Positions 39,159 to 64,000 of a stretch of 64,000 nucleotides of DNA are shown one piece after another (the first letter of the stretch is position 1; each line of letters starts with the position of its first letter). Origin of the DNA: Glandiceps talaboti (taxonomy: Eukaryota > Hemichordata > Enteropneusta > Spengelidae); the NCBI RefSeq assembly GCF_964340395.1, contig NC_135568.1, forward strand, positions 2,638,501-2,702,500, given 5' to 3'. The translations under genes were made by a program, and so were the position numbers. The notes beneath the pieces were generated by a model. The model was not told the origin of the DNA and did no database searches. It worked only from the letters and a program-made list of their open reading frames with translations.

Positions 39159-39232
39159 CTATTTTGGGAAAGGAAAACTGAAGTGAATTTCGAGCTGTTG
39201 CAATAGTCGCCATTTTAAACATCAACGTATTC

Positions 39233-41001
<1,769 letters not shown>

Positions 41002-41009
41002 TATAAAAG
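41002..41009 (+). promoter_or_regulatory. TATA box of the polycystin-1-like gene
   Basis: TATAAAAG lies 67 bp upstream of the ATG at 41,069, a fitting distance for a short 5' UTR starting near 41,030-41,040. It is the only strong TATA match close to the signal-peptide exon. Confidence 0.5.
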
Positions 41010-41068
41010 ACATAATGAGAACAAGTGTTAGTTATATCTGCGTTCACTTGGACCGAGTGCGTGCAAAC

Positions 41069-58356
<17,288 letters not shown>

Positions 58357-58889
58357 ACTCTACAATGAAAATCCGCGTCATGTGTGAAAGTGATGAAAGT
58401 ATATAGTGTAAATGCGATTATCATATTATCCAAAAATAACTTTTTTTAGCATAACCACACTTAACTCTTATTTGTACATGCCGATATACATATAATTATG
58501 TATATATAATCACCTATCACAAATCATAAGAAAATTAATTCTAGCTGGTACAATCCACTTCAACAGACTATCTCAAACCCTTCAGAATTATAGGATTTGA
58601 ACAACTATACACCAGATAAAAGGTACCGCCAAATATGTTAATTAAAAATCTAGATACACTCATCAATGGTATAAATAGAAAACAGCAACATAGCAACCAG
58701 CTGGCCTAACTTCTATACACACCGTGCCAAAACAGGAGTACAATTGTAAATGACAATAGTCGCTGCCTTCAGCATTTCAACTTGATTTCTTTGACCGAAC
58801 TGGGGAACCCCCGATGAAGAGGAACTCAGCCTGTTCGGAATATGGACTACACATGTATGGTTCATGGTGATATTATTTATAGACGGAGC

Positions 58890-59410
58890 CTCTCAGTGTC
58901 ACGGATTGCATGTCTAGTTTGTTGATGTTATTATTTGAGCCAAAGAAGAGTATTTTCAACAGATTTTCAGTCATCGATTTCTTGATTTTGAAACAAAGAT
59001 ACAGTTGGGACTCATCTTCATAGAAATGAAAATCGATGTTGTTCTCCCAATGTTACCAAGTGGAGGTGTATGAATTCTGAAGAGAATGGGTCCAAGGACC
59101 TTTCTTTGTGGGACACCATACAGTATAGTCACGTGTGAGGTCTTGACGAGGTATCACTGGTTTGCAAAGACTGTTGACAGTTTCTGAGATATAATTCAAT
59201 CCAAGTTAATGCAGATTCTGTAACACCTAAACGTTTTTTGAGTCGCGATAGGTTTGAATGGTCTACTGCATTGAAAGCTACAAAGAGGTCAAGTAGGACT
59301 AACATCGCAATGTTACCATTGTCAAGTGCTGAAAGAATGTCATTTTGTTGCCGGAGAAGGGCTGTTTCTGTGATGTGATGTTTTAGTTGGTTTGTAGTCA
59401 AACGCAGCAA
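58890..59410 (-). pseudogene. LINE reverse transcriptase relic
   Basis: On the minus strand: LKHHITETALLRQQNDILSA, LVLLDLFVAFNAVDH, ESALTWIELYLRNCQQS, then GVPQRKVLGPILF and, in another frame, KTEILFFGS. These are the palm-domain landmarks of a non-LTR RT of a different family from the 19.6-23.0 kb LINE. Frame breaks and a lost YADD show it is dead. It begins about 50 bp beyond the outer edge of the inverted duplication. Confidence 0.75.
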
Positions 59411-59462
59411 GCACCATCACTCGCACCACGTTGTCATCGTTGTATTCACATTTTACGAATCA

Positions 59463-59823
59463 TTATTTTTTCATTATTATCATGTGACCTCCATTAGAAT
59501 ACACTTTTATATCCCCGTTGAATTGCTGAACACTCTTAGTTTTTAGCATAGACATGATCTCATCAAACACTTCCGTAGGTGCCTGCTTTCTAAAGTCAAT
59601 AGTTAGTGTCAAAAGGTCAAGAAGGTTATTTCCATCGACTGACTCTTCGTCAAAACATTCGTTGATTTTGATCCCCATATCTTAGATATTTATAGAGATA
59701 TCTGCATCTGGAAGCTTTCTACGTAACAATGGCACCATGGTATCAAAGTCGACGACATACAGTTTGATGTTATTGTAGAGGTGTTTGTTAACTATACATT
59801 GCATGATACCTCTTGGACCTAGG
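59463..59823 (-). other. Orphan terminal exon or pseudogene, unassigned
   Basis: A well-composed ORF starts at ATG 59,678 (MGIKINECFDEESVDGNNLL and onward to SNGGHMIIMKK, stop at 59,463). The same frame continues upstream to a TTTCCTAG acceptor at about 59,823 ([20 protein letters not shown] ... LLRRKLPDADISINI) but is broken by one TAA at about 59,682-59,684. Either a pseudogene exon, or the exon starts at the AG just after that stop. I recognise no family. Upstream sequence is lost in a (TA)n tract. Confidence 0.35.
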
Positions 59824-59843
59824 AAAGAAAGGCAGGCTCATGA

Positions 59844-59973
<130 letters not shown>

Positions 59974-60054
59974 CACATCAACATCTCCTGACGAGTGATT
60001 TACTCACGAAATAGGCTTGTAGAGACGAAAAACCCGACTTGATTTTCTTCTACC

Positions 60055-60056
<2 letters not shown>

Positions 60057-60132
<76 letters not shown>
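60057..60132. repeat. (TA)n microsatellite
   Basis: A second TA run 90 bp after the previous one. The 90 bp between them has no recognised content. Confidence 0.95.
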
Positions 60133-60134
<2 letters not shown>

Positions 60135-60369
60135 CTATATATTATGACATGTCTTTTGATTCTTTCAACAAGGCACACACACACCAGTATATAGACATGT
60201 ATTCATGTAATATTTTGATAAGCTCCTTAAGCCACTTAATGTTCTTGATTAGTTGCAACTGCTAGTTTGGGCATGTCGTACAACGGCAAAGTTTTCGCGG
60301 CACTTGAGTTTTTCAGAATACTGAATGAGTTTCATTTTTTGATTATTACAAACTATAATTTATTGTTAG

Positions 60370-60540
60370 AGTGATCCAAAGGAAATAGAGCTGATCATTG
60401 CCGTCGATGGTATCGAGTACGACCGCAAAACTGGGACATCTTTCGAAAATGCGGAACTAGACAATTTTGAAAACTTTCGCGGCTACGAGATCTCGGCAAA
60501 TGTACCGCGTGATCAACGACCTTCGTTTTCAATCTTTTAG
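60370..60540 (+). CDS. Orphan last coding exon, unrecognised protein
   Basis: Follows a TATTGTTAG acceptor and reads 56 codons in phase 0 to TAG: SDPKEIELIIAVDGIEYDRK ... FENAELDNFENFRGYEISAN then VPRDQRPSFSIF. Codon use is balanced and more GC-rich than the surroundings, as in real coding DNA. I found no convincing upstream exon in the 2 kb before it. It could be the end of an upstream gene whose other exons lie far away or were displaced by the inverted duplication. Confidence 0.5.
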   Translation, partial: SDPKEIELIIAVDGIEYDRKTGTSFENAELDNFENFRGYEISANVPRDQRPSFSIF

Positions 60541-60603
60541 CCGACGACTCGACTCGTGCGTTTGTTCTCTATCTGTGTTCTGCTTACTATAAGCCAACAA
60601 AGG

Positions 60604-60617
60604 GTTCGCATGGCAAC
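60604..60617 (+). promoter_or_regulatory. X-box-like motif (RFX site)
   Basis: GTTCGCATGGCAAC differs at two positions from the palindromic X-box form GTTGCCATGGCAAC. It lies 203 bp upstream of the ATG of the coiled-coil gene in a locally GC-rich segment. RFX factors are known to bind such sites upstream of many ciliary genes. Function here is inferred. Confidence 0.4.
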
Positions 60618-60819
60618 GCATTCTTTCACTCTAACGCTGGGTATTGGGCGTGGTTAGAGAACGCGTGACCAGGTCTATCGCGACTTTCTGTTGCAAGGAT
60701 GTGTGGTGATTAAGAAGAGGGGCTAACAAAACAACAACTGCCTCTGTGAAGATGATAACTTATTAACACTAGTGATATAGGACTCACAGATTTTGTGTTT
60801 AGCAGAGATACGTATTGGG

Positions 60820-62387
60820 ATGAATACATGTAGGTTTGATCAAGGGCTGAAAATATTGGTCTTCTGCGGTGCTTGGTTTATTTTTCGAAGATTACAACAG
60901 TACATGGGGGATGGCATGAAGGCAAATCTAACCAAAAATGAATCTTACTTGGAGATTGTTGACAATTCACAACGAAACGATAACAGCTACCGCCAAAACC
61001 TCAACAATATCATCGAGGCAGCAGACTCGTGTCAAACTCGTCAAGTCGCCAAAACCACCGATGTTGGAACAGGAATACGAGATAAGAATGAGAAAGGTAA
61101 TCCAGGTAAACCCATCCATGCAAACCAACGACAGCGACCACGTCGGCGACGACCCAGAGAAAATATACATCGTGAATTCAAAGACAGTGAACTACCCGTA
61201 ACAAGTTATCGTCGTCTGATTGAGACTTTTGGCAATGAGGATAGCGTATGTGTTTCACCACGCTACTTGTACGAAAAATGTCATGACGTCGCACTAAAAA
61301 TATCAGAAATCAACTCCTTGAAAAGAAAGAATGGTATTTTATTGGCTAAAATTCGTAAGTTAGAAAGCGAACTAGAAGCCAAAAATTTGGTCATCTTGGA
61401 AGAGATCAAGAAATTAGAAAATATCGATACTTTGAATTTTGAGAGAAGGAAGGCATTACGTGCCAACGACAATCTACGAAGAGAAGTAACAGAATTGAAA
61501 GAAGACATAGCAAGCCAGAAGGTAAAATTAATTACATTGTGATACCAAAAGCATGTGCACCTAAAAGGGGACAGTTTCATAGGTGGGGGTTCAGCTTTGT
61601 TTGACAAATGTGAAATTTAAGGTAAATTATCCAGGTTTCAAAACATCTACCCAATTTCCCCCCGGCAAAACAAGGACCCATATGAATTACGTTTTTCGGC
61701 CGGGGGTGGGGTGGCTCCAGTATGGTGTCTCGAGGTGTGTTTTGAACGTGATGCTCGGCGGGTGCGATGGGAGTGAATAATTTCTTAAAGCGATTTTAAA
61801 CTTTCAATCGAGGATCGGAGGTATTTCATTAGCATGGAATAGGTGCGATTCTTTTCATGACTCCACATTTAGAGGGCATGCGCATCTGCCGACGAAAACA
61901 AGAACTAATCATTAGGGCCGGCTCTACGCAAAAAGTAGTCTTGCTGCTAGACGTTCGGGCTTTCTTTCGATGCTATAACTATAAGCGAACGAAGTTCGCA
62001 TGTGAGGGCTTGCCCGAACCATCCTCGATAGCGTTGTTCGGCTGTGTGTCGTATTTTATCGGAAGAACATCCGAGGGCTAGCTGATAGACTACGCAAAAA
62101 GACGAATCCTAGCTCACCTGCCTATGAGCCCCTCTCCCTCGACCTCCCCGCATGCTTGCTGAATAGAAAGTTTCATCGTATCCATCAATAGTTTCATTCA
62201 CATGTAAAACATACAAAAATCCCAAATATAACATTCTTATTTTCTTTCCTTCCACTAACAGAGCGATTTCAATAAATGGAAAACGATGATGCTGCGACGA
62301 TGTTTACTATTGGAACTGACTTGGAAAGTCAGTGAAATGCAAATGACAAAATCTGAAATCACACCAGAGATGTCAGAAACTGTATGA
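60820..62387 (+). CDS. Two-exon coiled-coil protein, unrecognised
   Basis: Exon 1 is 60,820-61,521 (ATG at 60,820, donor GTAAAA). Exon 2 is 62,262-62,387 (acceptor TTCCACTAACAG, stop TGA). They join in phase 0 for 275 residues. Residues 9-23 are hydrophobic (LKILVFCGAWFIF), perhaps a membrane anchor. Residues about 105-118 are basic (RQRPRRRRPRE). A coiled coil covers about 160-240 (KISEINSLKRKNGILLAKIR ... NDNLRREVTELKEDIASQK). Exon 2 adds SDFNKWKTMMLRRCLLLELT. A poly(A) signal follows at 62,635. The frame is open 27 nt upstream to a TTG and beyond a TTTAG, so a further 5' exon is possible. The upstream X-box-like motif hints at a ciliary or centrosomal role, unproven. Confidence 0.65.
61522..62261 (+). 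other. Intron of the coiled-coil gene
   Basis: 740 bp with no second coding signal. It includes a GC-richer block (about 61,660-62,150) with short plus-strand ORFs that are not supported. Confidence 0.55.
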
Positions 62388-62634
62388 TTGAAATCATCAC
62401 AAAGCTGAATTAAAGAAATTTACATTTCATGATATGAAAGATTATTCAAGACCAGCATATTTCAATAGTACTTTACAGAAATATCACAGACTCTTAAATT
62501 ATTTCTGGCAGTCTATGTAATCGGTAGACTTTTTTGGCACTCACTTTATTCACAGTAAATGGTATAAAATCTATATCAGGTCAAAGGTTATTGTGAATCA
62601 ATCTGTACTTATTCCGACCATAAAACAAATGTGC

Positions 62635-62640
62635 AATAAA
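62635..62640 (+). terminator. Poly(A) signal of the coiled-coil gene
   Basis: AATAAA 248 bp after the stop codon, followed by TTTTGTTG-type sequence. Another AATAAA lies near 63,039. Confidence 0.5.
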
Positions 62641-63348
62641 ACATTCATTTTGTTGCCAATTATTTTAAAAATATGAGAAAATATTGGAAACCATATTTGA
62701 GTATTTGATGAAAAATACACATGAAACATGATAACACATGCCTGGAGAAATTTCTCTTATATTGGCTTTAGAATATTCATTTATTTAAATATGGTACACA
62801 GTGGGGTATTGATGTACATGAAGTCAGAAAAGCTTGATAAAGAATACAAACACACATCAAGTACACTATTTGGTATGTGTGGTAGATTTTATTCTAAATC
62901 TACAGATGTTTACAAAGCTTGTCAACACTTGACAGGTTTCTTCCCAGGAAAATATTAGTATATTCCACGGAATTTATTTGTCTGACAAGTTATATACAGG
63001 TGATAATTAACACTACACTGTAATGAGGCTGTTCCTGAATAAAACACAGGATTGATTAAGAACATAAAAAGTAAAAGGTGGTAAAGAAAATTGAATTACA
63101 ACTGCAGGAAAATAATATTTATTTCAAAACAAGTTTTGCTGCCATTTCCTTTGTACATTTACTTATTCAGAAAGATAATTTATTTCATATTTCATGTATA
63201 TTGCAAAACGCTGAAATTACAAATCTTTTCACTGTTAGCTATTGTTAGCTATTGTGCTTAAGAGGCAAATTTATGCAAATTAGGTATGTACTTTGTGTTC
63301 AAATTTGATCATTTCAATCCAAATTCCATATGATCTATCATATTCAAA

Positions 63349-63696
63349 TGTAAGAGCTACAATGTAAGATGAAGGAGCTACATTGGAAGATGAAGGAGCT
63401 ACAATGTAAAATGAAAGAGCTACAGTGTAAAATGAAAGAGCTACAGTGTAAAATAAGAGCTACAATGTAAAATGAAAGAGCTACAGTGTAAAATAAAAGA
63501 GCTACATTGTAAAATGAAAGAGCTACAGTGTAAAATAAAAGAGCTACAATGTAAAATGAAAGAGCTACAGTGTAAAATAAAAGAGCTACAATGTAAAATA
63601 AAAGAGCTACAATGTAAAATAAAAGAGCTACAATGTAAAATGAAAGAGCTACAGTGTAAAATGAAAGAGCTACAATGTAAGATGAAAGAGCTATGA
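63349..63696. repeat. 21-bp tandem repeat, about 16 units
   Basis: Unit GAGCTACAATGTAAAATGAAA with A/G variants (CAATG or CAGTG; ATGAAA or ATAAAA) and one or two short units near 63,447-63,455. Because 21 is a multiple of three, it reads as KELQCKM heptads on plus and a hydrophobic repeat on minus. I see no promoter or splice context for either. Confidence 0.9.
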
Positions 63697-63869
63697 ACAT
63701 CTTTACATACAGATAAAGAGTGAAAACAGAGAAAGAAATTAAAAAAAGCTAAAATCTATAAACCTTATGGAAAATAGAGTCATCCATATGTCTTGTATCA
63801 CTTTTAAAAGTCGTTCTCTAACCAAGTGTTTACTGTATATGCACTCTTTATAAGTACTTGTATTGTCTT

Positions 63870-64000
63870 ACAGCTAAAATGATGTAGGCTTGGTGTTTCA
63901 CTCGTGAGATTACAGCTAAAATGATGTAGGCTTGGTGATTCACTGATGGGACATTACAGCTAAAATGATGTAGGTTTGGTGTTTCACTCATGTGACATGA
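63870..64000. repeat. 43-bp tandem repeat at the window edge
   Basis: TTACAGCTAAAATGATGTAG occurs at about 63,869, 63,911 and 63,954 with GGCTTGGTG and TTCACTC motifs after each. Three copies are seen before the window ends. Confidence 0.85.

Noticed and set aside
63349-63696. Coiled-coil gene made of KELQCKM repeats
   Set aside because: Repeat-driven ORF on both strands with no promoter, start context or splice sites.

Overview
The window is animal nuclear DNA: intron-split genes, long dinucleotide and tetranucleotide microsatellites, non-LTR and Penelope-like retroelements, and no bacterial gene layout. The domain set (fucolectin, REJ/GAIN/GPS, PLAT, polycystin-type membrane segments), the 2A-bearing LINE and the ribozyme-bearing Penelope element suggest a marine invertebrate such as a lancelet, hemichordate, echinoderm or lophotrochozoan. 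The sequence alone does not fix the phylum.

Layout. 1-3.6 kb: two nearly identical pieces of a Penelope-like element lie head to head, each ending in a hammerhead ribozyme and each bordered by a long (TA)n tract. 3.6-9.8 kb: microsatellites, a possible MITE, no gene. 9.84-12.2 kb: a 32-bp minisatellite of 73 units in unbroken register. 12.2-19.5 kb: dispersed repeats and pentanucleotide arrays. 19.5-23.05 kb: a minus-strand LINE with 2A-like peptide, PHD finger, endonuclease and reverse transcriptase in one open frame. 23-34 kb: mostly unassigned, with one candidate first exon at 28.4-28.7 kb.

33.97-58.84 kb is the main genic block, an inverted duplication with arms 33,974-39,232 and 46,221-58,841 around a 7-kb spacer. 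The plus-strand gene can be assembled from 18 exons (41,069-58,356) that keep frame throughout and predict about 1,155 residues: signal peptide, fucolectin domain, REJ-like region, GAIN/GPS, one membrane segment, PLAT, four more membrane segments, then stop. It is a polycystin-1-like receptor without the channel module. The minus arm holds seven matching exons, lacks the signal peptide and fucolectin exons, has lost about 5.5 kb covering eight exons, and carries a one-base frameshift at an exon start, so it is probably a pseudogene or remnant.

58.9-64 kb: a LINE relic, an orphan minus-strand terminal ORF, an orphan plus-strand terminal exon, and a two-exon coiled-coil gene (60,820-62,387) with an X-box-like motif upstream, followed by 21-bp and 43-bp tandem repeats.

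Comparing the two arms acts as an internal empty-site control. It gives the edges of a 1.23-kb insertion (47,143-48,376) with 147-bp internal tandem repeats, and of a Penelope-derived insertion with a perfect 118-bp palindrome (57,567-57,684).
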